35,957 nucleotides of DNA, from assembly GCA_015233165.1 (NCBI GenBank), contig JADFYF010000015.1:1-35957 (forward strand), read 5' to 3'. Shown here piece after piece: positions 9,444-18,845 of the stretch (the stretch's first letter is position 1; each line of letters starts with the position of its first letter). A program made the translations under genes and the position numbers. The notes under the pieces are model-generated. The model saw nothing but the letters and a program-made list of their open reading frames with translations, ran no database searches and was not told the origin of the DNA. The stretch comes from Candidatus Omnitrophota bacterium. Lineage in GTDB: Bacteria > Omnitrophota > Gorgyraeia > Zapsychrales > Fredricksoniimonadaceae.

Positions 9444-9490
9444 CAGAATTTGAGAAGACTATAGTGGTGAGTATGTCGAACCATAAAAAT

Positions 9491-9510
9491 CCTGCCTGCC
9501 GGTAGGCAGG
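9491..9510. repeat. CCTGCCTGCCGGTAGGCAGG near-perfect palindrome
   Basis: One mismatch from the 20-bp palindrome at 22465 and 32983; lies in the divergent intergenic region. Confidence 0.75.
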
Positions 9511-9537
9511 GATACTCAAGATTCGACAATAAATAGT

Positions 9538-9571
9538 TTGCGAGAGAGGATTGTTTCAGTATAATCTCCCT
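9538..9571 (+). promoter_or_regulatory. Candidate promoter for the Gfo/Idh gene, close enough to suggest a leaderless mRNA
   Basis: TTGCGA (9538-9543), 16 nt, TATAAT (9560-9565), then ATG at 9572 after only 6 nt; no SD. Confidence 0.55.
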
Positions 9572-10585
9572 ATGATTTCTATTGGAGTAATCGGCTGCGG
9601 TCATTGGGGCCCTAATCACGTTCGTATTTTTTCACAACTACCTGGTTCTAAGGTGGTCATGTGCGCGGATTTAGATGATAAGCGTCTAGCTGCGATGGCA
9701 GCCCTTTATCCTCAGTTACAAACGACTAAAAATTATCAGGATATCCTCAACAATCCCTCTATTGACGCTGTTGTTGTTGCCCTTCCGACCAATTTTCATT
9801 TTAAAATAACCCAAGAAGCTCTTTTGGCGAATAAGCATGTTCTTTGTGAAAAGCCGCTTTCGTTATCAGCGCAGGAATGTTTGACATTAAGGGATTTAGC
9901 TATTGGGCAGAAGAAGCATCTGATGATAGGACATATTTTTGTCTTTAATCAGGGGGTGGTTCGTCTGCGTGAATATATTAAGAACGGGGAATTAGGTCAA
10001 ATTCATTATGCGAATTCTCAGCGTACTAATCTTGGTCCTTTTCGTTATGATGTCAATGCCCTATGGGATTTAGCTCCTCATGACGTTTCAATATTTAATT
10101 ATTTATTTGATGGCGCCCCGATCAGCGTTTCTGCCCGCGGACACAAATGTTTAGGAGGGAAGTTAGAAGACCTGGCTTTTGCAACCCTGGATTATCCTAA
10201 CAATATCATGATTAATATTCATGTCAGCTGGATTGACCCTAAGAAGGTTCGTCATATTACCATTGTTGGTGATAAAAAGATGGTTGTCTGGGATGACCTG
10301 GATATTGAAGGGCCTATCAAGCTGTATGATAAGCACGTCGAGAAGACAGATGTGTATTACGCGACCTATGGAGAGTTTCAGCTGTTGTCTCGTGAGGGTG
10401 GCATCATGATTCCTAAGGTTGGGATCAATGAACCTTTAAAGAATCAAGCGCAGTATTTCTTGGATTGTATTAATAACAATGCCTCTCCGGTTCTGTCGGA
10501 TGCCCAGAAGGCTTACGATGTGGTGCGCACGTTATCGGCGATTTCTGAGTCGATTAATAAAAAGGGTGAATTAGTAAAATTATGA
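9572..10585 (+). CDS. Gfo/Idh/MocA family oxidoreductase
   Basis: Rossmann [27 protein letters not shown] and HVLCEKPLS motifs. Confidence 0.93.
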   Translation: MISIGVIGCGHWGPNHVRIFSQLPGSKVVMCADLDDKRLAAMAALYPQLQTTKNYQDILNNPSIDAVVVALPTNFHFKITQEALLANKHVLCEKPLSLSAQECLTLRDLAIGQKKHLMIGHIFVFNQGVVRLREYIKNGELGQIHYANSQRTNLGPFRYDVNALWDLAPHDVSIFNYLFDGAPISVSARGHKCLGGKLEDLAFATLDYPNNIMINIHVSWIDPKKVRHITIVGDKKMVVWDDLDIEGPIKLYDKHVEKTDVYYATYGEFQLLSREGGIMIPKVGINEPLKNQAQYFLDCINNNASPVLSDAQKAYDVVRTLSAISESINKKGELVKL

Positions 10586-11139
10586 AATATTTCAAACACG
10601 AACAAGCGTTAGTTCATCCTCAAGCTCAAATTGGTGAGGGAACCCGTATTTGGGCTTTTGCCAATATTCAGCAAGGAGCTGTCATCGGAGAGAAATGTAA
10701 CATTTGTGACGGTTGTTACATTGAAAAGGGAGCTGTGATTGGTAATCATGTCACCATTAAGAATGGAGTGGAACTTTTCAGTGGAGTTACGGTTGAAGAT
10801 GATGTTTTTTTAGGAGCGCACAGTACCTTTATTAATGACCGTTATCCTCGAAGTCATCGTCAGGATGAGTGGACGCTAGAGACAACCCTGGTGAAAAGGG
10901 GAGCAACCCTTGGCGCTAATGCCACGATTCTTTGCGGTGTTACTATCGGTGAATATGCTGTTGTTGGAGCTGGTTCCGTTGTCACTAAGAATGTTCCTGC
11001 CTATACCATTGTGATGGGTAATCCTGCACGTATTTCCGGCCATGCCTGCCGTTGCGGCCGTAAACTTGATAAGAATTTAGGATGCACTTGCGGTCTAAAT
11101 TACCGTATCGAAGAAAACCATGTGGTCCCAAAATCCTAG
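10582..11139 (+). CDS. Left-handed beta-helix acyltransferase, WbpD/WlbB-like (UDP-2-acetamido-3-amino-2,3-dideoxyglucuronate N-acetyltransferase type)
   Basis: Hexapeptide repeats; [27 protein letters not shown] and [14 protein letters not shown]. Confidence 0.85.
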   Translation: MKYFKHEQALVHPQAQIGEGTRIWAFANIQQGAVIGEKCNICDGCYIEKGAVIGNHVTIKNGVELFSGVTVEDDVFLGAHSTFINDRYPRSHRQDEWTLETTLVKRGATLGANATILCGVTIGEYAVVGAGSVVTKNVPAYTIVMGNPARISGHACRCGRKLDKNLGCTCGLNYRIEENHVVPKS

Positions 11140-11140
11140 T

Positions 11141-11878
11141 ATGATGCCTAAAATTCTCGTCTGTCCTGTTGCCTTTAATGAGCACGTTAAATTACGTCTT
11201 GTGATTAAGAGATTCTTAAACAGCCGCATGTATGGTAAGGTGGATTATTTAATCGTCGATGACGGTTCTACCGATGGAACAACCGAAATGATTGCGGAGT
11301 ATAAAGATCAGGGAGTCAAAACGATTAAGCATGCTCAAAGAAGTGGCGTCGGAGCGGCCATCCGCACAGCGATTGAGTATGCCCGTCAGAGTGGCTATGA
11401 AGTGATTGTGATTATGGCGGGTAATGATAAAGATAATCCGGAAGAGATCCCTTTTTTGCTAGATCCTATTGTTGAAAGAGGTTTTGATGTGGTGCAGGGG
11501 TCTCGTTATTTCGGCAAGGTTGGAACCGGTGGCCAGATGCCTTTTTATCGCAAATTAGCGACGAGGATGCATCCGTGGGTGTTTTCTTTGTTTACCGGTC
11601 GTCATTTGACAGATACAACCAATGGTTTTCGTGCTATTCGTCTTTCTTTATTTGATGATCAGCGGATTAACCTTAATCAGAAGTGGCTCGACACCTATGA
11701 GCTTGAACCGTATATTTTGTGGAAGACGATTACCTTAGGGCATAAATTTACGGAAGTATTTGTCACCAAGATTTATCCGCCCAAACAATTAGGCGGTTAT
11801 ACGAAGATGATTCCATTGATAAGCTGGTGGAGTATCCTTAAGCCATTATTTTATTTGAGATTGGGAATTAAGAAATGA
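11141..11878 (+). CDS. Glycosyltransferase family 2
   Basis: YLIVDDGSTDGTTEMI and DNPEEIPFLLDPI..VVQGSRY; DPM1-like pattern. Confidence 0.88.
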   Translation: MMPKILVCPVAFNEHVKLRLVIKRFLNSRMYGKVDYLIVDDGSTDGTTEMIAEYKDQGVKTIKHAQRSGVGAAIRTAIEYARQSGYEVIVIMAGNDKDNPEEIPFLLDPIVERGFDVVQGSRYFGKVGTGGQMPFYRKLATRMHPWVFSLFTGRHLTDTTNGFRAIRLSLFDDQRINLNQKWLDTYELEPYILWKTITLGHKFTEVFVTKIYPPKQLGGYTKMIPLISWWSILKPLFYLRLGIKK

Positions 11879-12594
11879 AATTATACGGCAAGAATCCTGT
11901 TTTAGAACGATTAAAGAGTAATCCAAAAACCATCAAATGTATATTCATTGAACAGGGACATGCGGAGTCTGCCTATATTCATCAGAAGGGAAAGCAATTT
12001 GGCATTTCTGTGACCGCTGTGCCTTATACCAAGATTCAAAGGTTGGCTCAGAATGTGAATTCACAGGGGATTGTGGCGGATGTGGAAGATTTTGCCTATG
12101 TGATGCTCGATGATCTGTTAGAAACAGCCATTAGCAAGCATTGGAGTATTCTGTTTTTGGATAATTTAACGGATCCTCAGAATCTCGGTGGTATTATTCG
12201 TAGCTGCGGCAGTTTAGGTGAGTTTGGGATTGTTCTTCCGACGTCAGACTCTGTCAGTGTAACGGAATCTGTTTTAAGAGTTGCCTGCGGAGGAGACAAT
12301 TTTGTGTCTATTGCCCGCGTATCCAATCTGGCTAATGCCATCGAAAAGGCTAAGAAAGCGGGTTTTTGGATTATGGGAACAGCCATTACGGATTCTAAAT
12401 CCATTTTTGATGTCAAGATGCAGTATCCCTTAGGGTTGGTTTTGGGTTCTGAAGAAAAAGGTGTTCGTGAGATTATCCGTAAAAAACTGGATCAAGAAGT
12501 TATGATCCCCATGAAGGCTGCTCGTATGTCGCTGAATGTGGCTCATGCGGCTTCTATTTTATGTTATGAAATCATCCGTCAAAAAAACAAGTAA
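11875..12594 (+). CDS. rlmB: 23S rRNA 2'-O-methyltransferase RlmB-like (SPOUT/TrmH)
   Basis: LDNLTDPQNLGGIIRS, GLVLGSEEKGV and IPMKAARMSLNVAHAASILCYE motifs. Confidence 0.9.
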   Translation: MKLYGKNPVLERLKSNPKTIKCIFIEQGHAESAYIHQKGKQFGISVTAVPYTKIQRLAQNVNSQGIVADVEDFAYVMLDDLLETAISKHWSILFLDNLTDPQNLGGIIRSCGSLGEFGIVLPTSDSVSVTESVLRVACGGDNFVSIARVSNLANAIEKAKKAGFWIMGTAITDSKSIFDVKMQYPLGLVLGSEEKGVREIIRKKLDQEVMIPMKAARMSLNVAHAASILCYEIIRQKNK

Positions 12595-13198
12595 GTCAAA
12601 AACCACGAAAGTACCATCCCAAACGGAGTTAAAGCATGCGCTCAATTTTTTTGCGGAAGCGGGATTGTTGAAGCGTGTCAAAAGAAGTGGTTGGTGGGTG
12701 GCAGGTATAGAGAATCCTGAAACAGTGGCCGAGCATTGCTTCCGGTGCGCCTTGATTGGTTATTACATTGCCCATTGCGAAGGGGTGGATCCTTTTGCTG
12801 TTATGGGGATGACGCTGTTTAATGATATTCACGAAGCGCGTATTAATGATTTGCATAAAATGGGACATTATTATATTGAATTCCGTGCTGCTGAACAAAA
12901 AGCTTTTGATGATCAAATTCAGAACCTTAATGCTAAGGTTAAGGGTGAGTTGTCTGGTATGCGACAATCCTATAATCAGCAGGTTACTCCTGAAAGTATC
13001 GTGGCGCGGGATGCCGATATTCTAGAATGTCTGATTCAGGCTAAGGAATACATGGACAATGGGTATCCTGTGGCTAAAACGTTTTTTAAGCGAGCCCCGG
13101 ATCATCTTAAAACCAAGACGGCTAAAGAATTATGGAAAACAGCTCTGACGTGGGATAGTCATGAATGGTGGCAGAGTGTTGTTAAATTTGAGCGATGA
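12566..13198 (+). CDS. HD domain hydrolase (HDDC2/YfbR-like)
   Basis: PETVAEHCFRCALIGYYIA, NDIHEARINDLHK and RDADILECLIQAKEY. Confidence 0.83.
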   Translation: MKSSVKKTSKSKTTKVPSQTELKHALNFFAEAGLLKRVKRSGWWVAGIENPETVAEHCFRCALIGYYIAHCEGVDPFAVMGMTLFNDIHEARINDLHKMGHYYIEFRAAEQKAFDDQIQNLNAKVKGELSGMRQSYNQQVTPESIVARDADILECLIQAKEYMDNGYPVAKTFFKRAPDHLKTKTAKELWKTALTWDSHEWWQSVVKFER

Positions 13199-13258
13199 GT
13201 ACTTGGTGAGTTTTACTTTCAATGGTATTATTTAAAGCAGTTTTAAAAGAGATTAATT

Positions 13259-13555
13259 ATGCAACGTATAGGGTTAGCTGCCAGTAAGATTGCGAAGGGA
13301 AATATCTGGTTTTATCACCTAGCGGTGGTATTGATTTCTCTTCTTTTTGCGGCTTTTGTGTTTTTGGTTTGTGGTTTTATTATTGTGGTTGCCGTATTCC
13401 TAGTTTCATTAGTGGTTCAGCGCTTTTCACAGCCGGATAGTCCACATGATTGGTTTAAAGTGTTGAGAATTTGTTTAAAGCTTTTAGTGATTCTTATGGG
13501 AGTTTTTACCTTGGCTGCTATTTTAAAGAATATTAAATTACGATTTAAAATATGA
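13259..13555 (+). CDS. Hypothetical membrane protein
   Basis: Two hydrophobic segments; overlaps the next gene by 4 nt. Confidence 0.6.
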   Translation: MQRIGLAASKIAKGNIWFYHLAVVLISLLFAAFVFLVCGFIIVVAVFLVSLVVQRFSQPDSPHDWFKVLRICLKLLVILMGVFTLAAILKNIKLRFKI

Positions 13556-15150
13556 CCCATCAACACCATCCACAGCAGCTTCCTCAAGAAAATTTTTCAG
13601 AACAAAAAGAAATGTTTCGTGTTATTTTTGAGCATTCCCCTGCCGCTATTACTGTCGCTGATGCTAATGAGAGAATTGTGACGTGGAATCGCATGGCTGA
13701 AAAGATGTTGGGCATGTCGAAGAAGGAACTTTTTAATAGACCTGTTCATGAATTTTTCCCCGTAGAAGAATGGGAACGTTTACGTTCTTTGAATATTCGA
13801 AAAAAGGGAATGCAGTCGGATATTATGACTAAGGTCATCTGTCATGACGGAACAACCCTGGATGTAAACGCTTCCATCACTGTTCTTAAAGATTCTAAAG
13901 GGGAGATTATTGGTTCTATTTGTATTTTAAATGATTTAACTCAATCGAAAGTGGTCGAAAAAGAATTGGTTCAGGCTAAGCTGGTCGCTGAGGAAGCTAA
14001 TCATGCCAAAAGCGTTTTCTTGGCTAAGATGTCCCATGAGGTGCGGACTCCTATGAATGCCATTATTGGGATGATTGATTTAACCCTGGACACCTCGTTA
14101 TCAGAGGAACAAAAAGATAATTTGGTGGTGGCTAAGGACTCGGCGCAGAATTTATTGAGTTTGATTAATGATATTTTAGATCTTTCTCGAGCTGAAGCCG
14201 GTAAGGTTGTTATTGAGGAGATGGAGATTCAGGTTGCGGATATTGTCAAGAATGTCTGCAAAGGCCTAGCCGTTTTAGCGCGCAGCAAACAGATTGATTT
14301 GGTTTGGACGATTGATCCTAAATTGCCTCGAGTGTTGATTGGAGACGCGGTGCGTTTGCGTCAGATTTTGATGAATTTAGTTAATAATGCCATCAAGTTT
14401 ACTCATCAAGGTAAGGTGGAGGCTCGGGTTCATGTGGAGTCTTTATCAGAAGATGATTGTGTTGTTAAGTTTGAAATCGTTGATCAGGGGATTGGCATCC
14501 CTAAGAAAAATATTGAGACAGTTTTTGATGTTTTTACGGAAGCGCATAATACAACTGCCCGTCGCTATGGAGGGACAGGTTTAGGTTTGGCCATATGTAA
14601 GAAGCTAGTAGAGATGATGCGTGGGCAGCTATGGGTTGATAGTGTGGAAGGACAAGGAAGTACTTTTTGTTTTACAATCATTTTTGGTTACAAGCCCCAT
14701 GCCATTTCAACGGTACAAGATAAGACGGGACAGAATGTTAGCGTTGCTTTGCCAGAAGAAGTTAAACATTTGCGCATTTTAGTGGCTGAAGACAATTTGA
14801 TTAATCAAAAAATCACGGTTAAGATTTTAGAGAAATTTGGCTGGCAAAGTACAGCGGTTATTAATGGTCAGGAAGTTCTGGATATTCTTTTGAAGCAGTC
14901 TTTTGATGTTATTTTGATGGATGATCAAATGCCTGTCTTAGACGGTGTTGCCACGACCCAGGTGATACGCCGGGAAGAGAAGCAGACGGGTATGCATGTG
15001 CCCATTATTGCGATGACAGCCAATGCCATGTCTGGGGACCGTGAACGATATTTGACTTCTGGCATGGATGGGTATGTTTCTAAGCCCATAGAACGAACAG
15101 TTCTTTACAATGAAATAGTGACCTTGGTTTCTCAACGCATGAAGAATTAG
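13552..15150 (+). CDS. PAS - HisKA - HATPase_c - REC hybrid histidine kinase
   Basis: PAS segment, SHEVRTPMNAIIGM H-box, NLVNNAIKFT N-box, YGGTGLGLAI G-box, and C-terminal receiver VILMDDQMPVLDG. Confidence 0.95.
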   Translation: MTHQHHPQQLPQENFSEQKEMFRVIFEHSPAAITVADANERIVTWNRMAEKMLGMSKKELFNRPVHEFFPVEEWERLRSLNIRKKGMQSDIMTKVICHDGTTLDVNASITVLKDSKGEIIGSICILNDLTQSKVVEKELVQAKLVAEEANHAKSVFLAKMSHEVRTPMNAIIGMIDLTLDTSLSEEQKDNLVVAKDSAQNLLSLINDILDLSRAEAGKVVIEEMEIQVADIVKNVCKGLAVLARSKQIDLVWTIDPKLPRVLIGDAVRLRQILMNLVNNAIKFTHQGKVEARVHVESLSEDDCVVKFEIVDQGIGIPKKNIETVFDVFTEAHNTTARRYGGTGLGLAICKKLVEMMRGQLWVDSVEGQGSTFCFTIIFGYKPHAISTVQDKTGQNVSVALPEEVKHLRILVAEDNLINQKITVKILEKFGWQSTAVINGQEVLDILLKQSFDVILMDDQMPVLDGVATTQVIRREEKQTGMHVPIIAMTANAMSGDRERYLTSGMDGYVSKPIERTVLYNEIVTLVSQRMKN

Positions 15151-15181
15151 ACTTTGGAGAGTTTAAAAGAAAGGAAAAGTG

Positions 15182-15535
15182 ATGGCCGACGATATTATAG
15201 ATCTACCAGATGTGCTTGAAAGAGTTCAAGATGATAAAGAGTTGTTGTTGGAATTGTTAGATATTTATCAGGAAGATTTTGTGCTGAAGCGTGAAGCTTT
15301 AGCGACGGCTATTGCTTCAAAAGATTTTGTAAAGATTAAAGAAGTGGCTCATTCGATGAAGGGGGCTTCTGGTAATATTTCCGCCAAACGTCTTTATGCA
15401 ACCTGTCTACAAATGGAGCAGGCCGCTAAGGAAGGTAACGCGACAAGTATGGAGGAGTTGCTTAAAGTGGTTGATGGTCAATTCGAGGAAGTTAAGGTCA
15501 ATGCGATCAAGCTTAAGCAGCAGTTTGCATCATAA
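15182..15535 (+). CDS. Hpt (histidine phosphotransfer) domain protein
   Basis: VAHSMKGASGNISAKRL contains the Hpt His motif; directly downstream of the hybrid kinase. Confidence 0.9.
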   Translation: MADDIIDLPDVLERVQDDKELLLELLDIYQEDFVLKREALATAIASKDFVKIKEVAHSMKGASGNISAKRLYATCLQMEQAAKEGNATSMEELLKVVDGQFEEVKVNAIKLKQQFAS

Positions 15536-15899
15536 TTTTTTTCAGAAGGTTTTAAAGAGCCTTATCATCGCTTTTTTTCTTTTGTTCACCACCCCTTATC
15601 CCCCTTGTCAAGCTCAGCAGGATTTAGGGCAATCTCCAGAGGATGTTGTTTTAGAAAACAGGGGATTAATCTATATGAAAACCCATCATTATAAGGAGGC
15701 CATTGATACCTTTAATCAAGCCCTTGTCCTGACTCCTCGCAATGTCAAATTACTTAACGATATTGGTCTCTGTTATATCCAGGAAGGTGATAAATTGCAG
15801 GCGGAACAATATTTTAAAATGGCGTTAGGATTAAACCCCTCCTATAAAGAAGCGCGCAAAAACCTCGATCAAATCATCGATTATCAAGCTACCCAATGA
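15525..15899 (+). CDS. Exported TPR protein
   Basis: Hydrophobic signal-like segment (LIIAFFLLFTTPYPPCQAQ) then TPR-like repeats (NRGLIYMKTHHYKEAIDTFNQALVLTP...). Start codon uncertain (TTG 15525 proposed). Confidence 0.65.
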   Translation: MHHNFFQKVLKSLIIAFFLLFTTPYPPCQAQQDLGQSPEDVVLENRGLIYMKTHHYKEAIDTFNQALVLTPRNVKLLNDIGLCYIQEGDKLQAEQYFKMALGLNPSYKEARKNLDQIIDYQATQ

Positions 15900-15943
15900 T
15901 TCAAGGTACAAGATTTGCCCTGACTGGAATTTGGTTAAGAATA

Positions 15944-15952
15944 TGCTATACT
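15944..15952 (+). promoter_or_regulatory. Candidate extended -10 promoter element (TGcTATACT)
   Basis: Extended -10 in the intergenic region before 16008; the -35 is weak. Confidence 0.4.
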
Positions 15953-16007
15953 CTCGCAACGTTTTATTTCTAAATATCTAAATAATACTTTTTGGAGGTT
16001 TTTGACA

Positions 16008-18809
16008 ATGGTTGGTTTAAACCAGAGAAAGTCTTTTTCTTTTCGTTTGATCGTGGGCGTTGTGAACCTGTGCTTTATAGCCAGTTTTCTAGTTCCAGCT
16101 CGCGCCTTGGCTCAAAGTCCGGCGGATTTGGGGATGCCCAAGCCAGGGACCATGCTCAATTTGACATCGTCCTTTGTTCCTGTCATTGCTAAGGGGCTGC
16201 ACGTTCATCCTGAAAACCCGATTCTTTTTGATTTTCTGATTGATACTGGTAATTCTGGGTTGGATGTACGGGCTGGGCATGCCCAGCCCCTACGGGCAGA
16301 ATCTGAGAAACTTATTAAATATTTCCTCGCTAGTCTGACTATCCCTGAGAACGATCTGTGGGTGAACCTGTCTCCTTATGAAAAAGACCGCATTATTCCG
16401 GATCAATTAGGTCAAACGGAAATGGGTCGGGATATGTTGGCACAGGATTACGTTTTAAAACAGCTGACAGCTTCTTTAATATATCCCGAGAAGGATTTGG
16501 GGAAGGAATTCTGGAATAGGGTTTACGCGAAGGCGCAGCAAGTCTATGGTTCCAGTCAGGTGCCGGTGAATACCTTTAATAAGGTATGGATTGTGGCGGA
16601 TAAGGCGAAGGTCTATGTTCATGACAACACCGCCTTTGTGGTGGCTTCGCATTTGAAGGTAATGTTGGAGGAAGATTATTTGTCGATGGAGAAACATAAC
16701 AATCCTTTGTTATTCCCGAATGCTTCTGTCGGGAACCTAGAATATGCAATCCCTGGATCCCCGACAAAAACATTCGGGGATGACAAGCAGGCGCATAGTA
16801 TCGGTTCTCAAATCATCCGTGAAATTGTTCTGCCTGAGCTCGACAAAGAAATCAACACCGGCAAGAATTTTGCTAATTTGCGTCAGATTTTTCATTCCAT
16901 GATTCTAGCTGCCTGGTACAAGAAGAACCTGAAAGAAGCTCTGTTGAATCAGGTGTATAGCAACAAAGATAAGATTAACGGCGTTGACGTGTCGGATAAG
17001 ACGATTAAGGAACAGATATATCAGGAGTATCTTAAGGCGTATAAGAAGGGGGTCTTTAACTATATTAAGGAAGATGTCCAAAGTGGCCAGGCGATTCCTA
17101 GAAAGTATTTCTCCGGCGGGCTTGAAGTTCATCCTGATCCTAAGATTGTTCCAATAACAGATCCAGATGCGGCGATGTTTGCGCGGCACTCTGTAGATGG
17201 AGCGATGATTTTTGTAACAACAATAATGAATCGGAGTGATCAAGAGAATGGTGTGCAAAAACAGAAACTCATTTTGGAGAATATTCAACAGGTAACGGGA
17301 GTTTCTGACGGAGCCATGTCATCGGTTTCTCCAGTGTTAAAGGTGACAAGTCTTTTTAAGGGGATAGATCAGCAAACGCGCAAGCGGTTTGATACGACGT
17401 TGTCGGATACAAGTATTGCAACCTTGGCGTTTGCCGTGGAGCAGAATTCTTCTGATGAAGGTCTGGATAAAAAACGAGATGAAGTGGTTGGTGTTTTTGA
17501 TCAATTACGGCAGAAAATGAAAAAGGATTTTCTAATGATATCAGACACCTCCTTGGCAACGCTAGTGCTGGCGATGATGAATCCTGAAAAGATTTCTTTA
17601 GACGATAAAACAAATGAAATGATTCATCTTTTTAAGACGTTTAATAGGGAAGCCTTGCGTAAGTCTTATATCCCTTCAGATACCACCGTAGCAACCTTGG
17701 TGCTGGCTTCGGTGATGGCTTTATCTAAGGAAGGAAATGTTGATCAGATTATTGCTCTTTTTAAGAGATTGGATCAGGAATTTTCAGGGGGTTATAACGA
17801 GACTCTTTCCAGCGAAGCTTTGGCAACGATGGTTTTATCTGTTGTTGCGAATAGATTGTCTTCAGAGATATTCAACAGTCATATAAGTGAGGATATTGAT
17901 CTTTTTGAAGAGATAAAAAAGGATTTCCGTGAGAAGCATAGTAGGGATTTAACGGATTCTTCCGTGGCTTGGATGGTGTTAGCGATTCAGATGGATCGTT
18001 CCCGAGACAGCCTGGATCAGAAGAAGACCAGAGTTGAAGAGTTGTATCGGGATATTCTTGATCAGGAGGTCAGGAGGATTCTATCGCAGGATTCAGTGTC
18101 AATGATGGTCTTAGCTGCTGTCGCCGGTAAGAGTGATGCCGCGATGAATATAACCGAAGATGTGTCGGCATCTTTAAAACATGATTTCCATGGTAAAACC
18201 ATACTTTTTGTTGATCATTCTGATTTGAAGGAGACGTATCAGAGGTATGATCAAGTAAACAATTCTAAATCAAGGTTTGTTTATAATTTCAGAAATCTTG
18301 AGGAAGAATTGAGTCATAAGAATAAACCTGATGCTATTGTTATTGGTAGTGGTTTTTATAGAGAGGATACTGCAACGTTAAGAAACATTGTCAATACGAT
18401 TCAGAGATTAAGTCCGAATACTTTGATTGTGGGATTTTCGCCGACTTCAGTTGGTCGAGAGACTCATGAAGCAATTTTAAGTGGTTTTGAAATAGAGTCA
18501 ACGCGGGGGATTGCGGATTTGTTTATTTGGTTAGACACAAAGATGAAGGATAAAGCTGCTGTAAGTAGCGTTGCAAAATCTCCTGAGCTTATCCAGGGGG
18601 GTATTGATCTTAACGCTAAGAATCTTTTGATGGATGTTGATGGGCAGACAATTTCTCTTAAGTTTGATGCCGCTATGTTAGCTCAGTTTCAAAAAGGCAA
18701 TTTCTCCGGGGTGCATCCGGTGATTATTAAGATCGCTCCGATTCCAAGTATTCTTCCTATGATGGGTTTCGTATCGCGTAAAGAAGATGAGATATTGGCT
18801 AAGCTTTAA
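16008..18809 (+). CDS. Large exported modular protein: conserved N-domain, tandem helical repeats, receiver-like domain, conserved C-terminal 'GGIDL' module
   Basis: SD GGAGG and signal peptide ending PARALAQS. N-domain and C-module align with the 32219-35452 protein. Confidence 0.88.
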   Translation: MVGLNQRKSFSFRLIVGVVNLCFIASFLVPARALAQSPADLGMPKPGTMLNLTSSFVPVIAKGLHVHPENPILFDFLIDTGNSGLDVRAGHAQPLRAESEKLIKYFLASLTIPENDLWVNLSPYEKDRIIPDQLGQTEMGRDMLAQDYVLKQLTASLIYPEKDLGKEFWNRVYAKAQQVYGSSQVPVNTFNKVWIVADKAKVYVHDNTAFVVASHLKVMLEEDYLSMEKHNNPLLFPNASVGNLEYAIPGSPTKTFGDDKQAHSIGSQIIREIVLPELDKEINTGKNFANLRQIFHSMILAAWYKKNLKEALLNQVYSNKDKINGVDVSDKTIKEQIYQEYLKAYKKGVFNYIKEDVQSGQAIPRKYFSGGLEVHPDPKIVPITDPDAAMFARHSVDGAMIFVTTIMNRSDQENGVQKQKLILENIQQVTGVSDGAMSSVSPVLKVTSLFKGIDQQTRKRFDTTLSDTSIATLAFAVEQNSSDEGLDKKRDEVVGVFDQLRQKMKKDFLMISDTSLATLVLAMMNPEKISLDDKTNEMIHLFKTFNREALRKSYIPSDTTVATLVLASVMALSKEGNVDQIIALFKRLDQEFSGGYNETLSSEALATMVLSVVANRLSSEIFNSHISEDIDLFEEIKKDFREKHSRDLTDSSVAWMVLAIQMDRSRDSLDQKKTRVEELYRDILDQEVRRILSQDSVSMMVLAAVAGKSDAAMNITEDVSASLKHDFHGKTILFVDHSDLKETYQRYDQVNNSKSRFVYNFRNLEEELSHKNKPDAIVIGSGFYREDTATLRNIVNTIQRLSPNTLIVGFSPTSVGRETHEAILSGFEIESTRGIADLFIWLDTKMKDKAAVSSVAKSPELIQGGIDLNAKNLLMDVDGQTISLKFDAAMLAQFQKGNFSGVHPVIIKIAPIPSILPMMGFVSRKEDEILAKL
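16266..16295. repeat. In-CDS copy of the GTAGGGGC-family palindrome (GGGCTGGGCATGCCCAGCCC at 16270-16289)
   Basis: Inverted copy of the 454-483 repeat; encodes VRAGHAQPLRA in frame. Confidence 0.85.
16708..16785. repeat. In-CDS TGTCAT...ATGACA inverted repeat (78 bp)
   Basis: TGTTATTCCCGAATGCTTCTGTCGGGAACC ... GGATCCCCGACAAAAACATTCGGGGATGACA; related to 22458-22557 and 27420-27500. Confidence 0.85.
17400..18132 (+). repeat. Six tandem ~45-aa protein repeats within the CDS
   Basis: Cores SDTSIATLAFA, SDTSLATLVLA, SDTTVATLVLA, SSEALATMVLS, TDSSVAWMVLA and SQDSVSMMVLA at regular spacing. Confidence 0.88.
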
Positions 18810-18845
18810 TGGTATACTGCACTATCATTAATGATTGGAGAAAAT

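Noticed and set aside
16905-17288. 127-aa minus-strand ORF
   Set aside because: Antisense to the conserved N-domain region of the exported protein; composition not protein-like.
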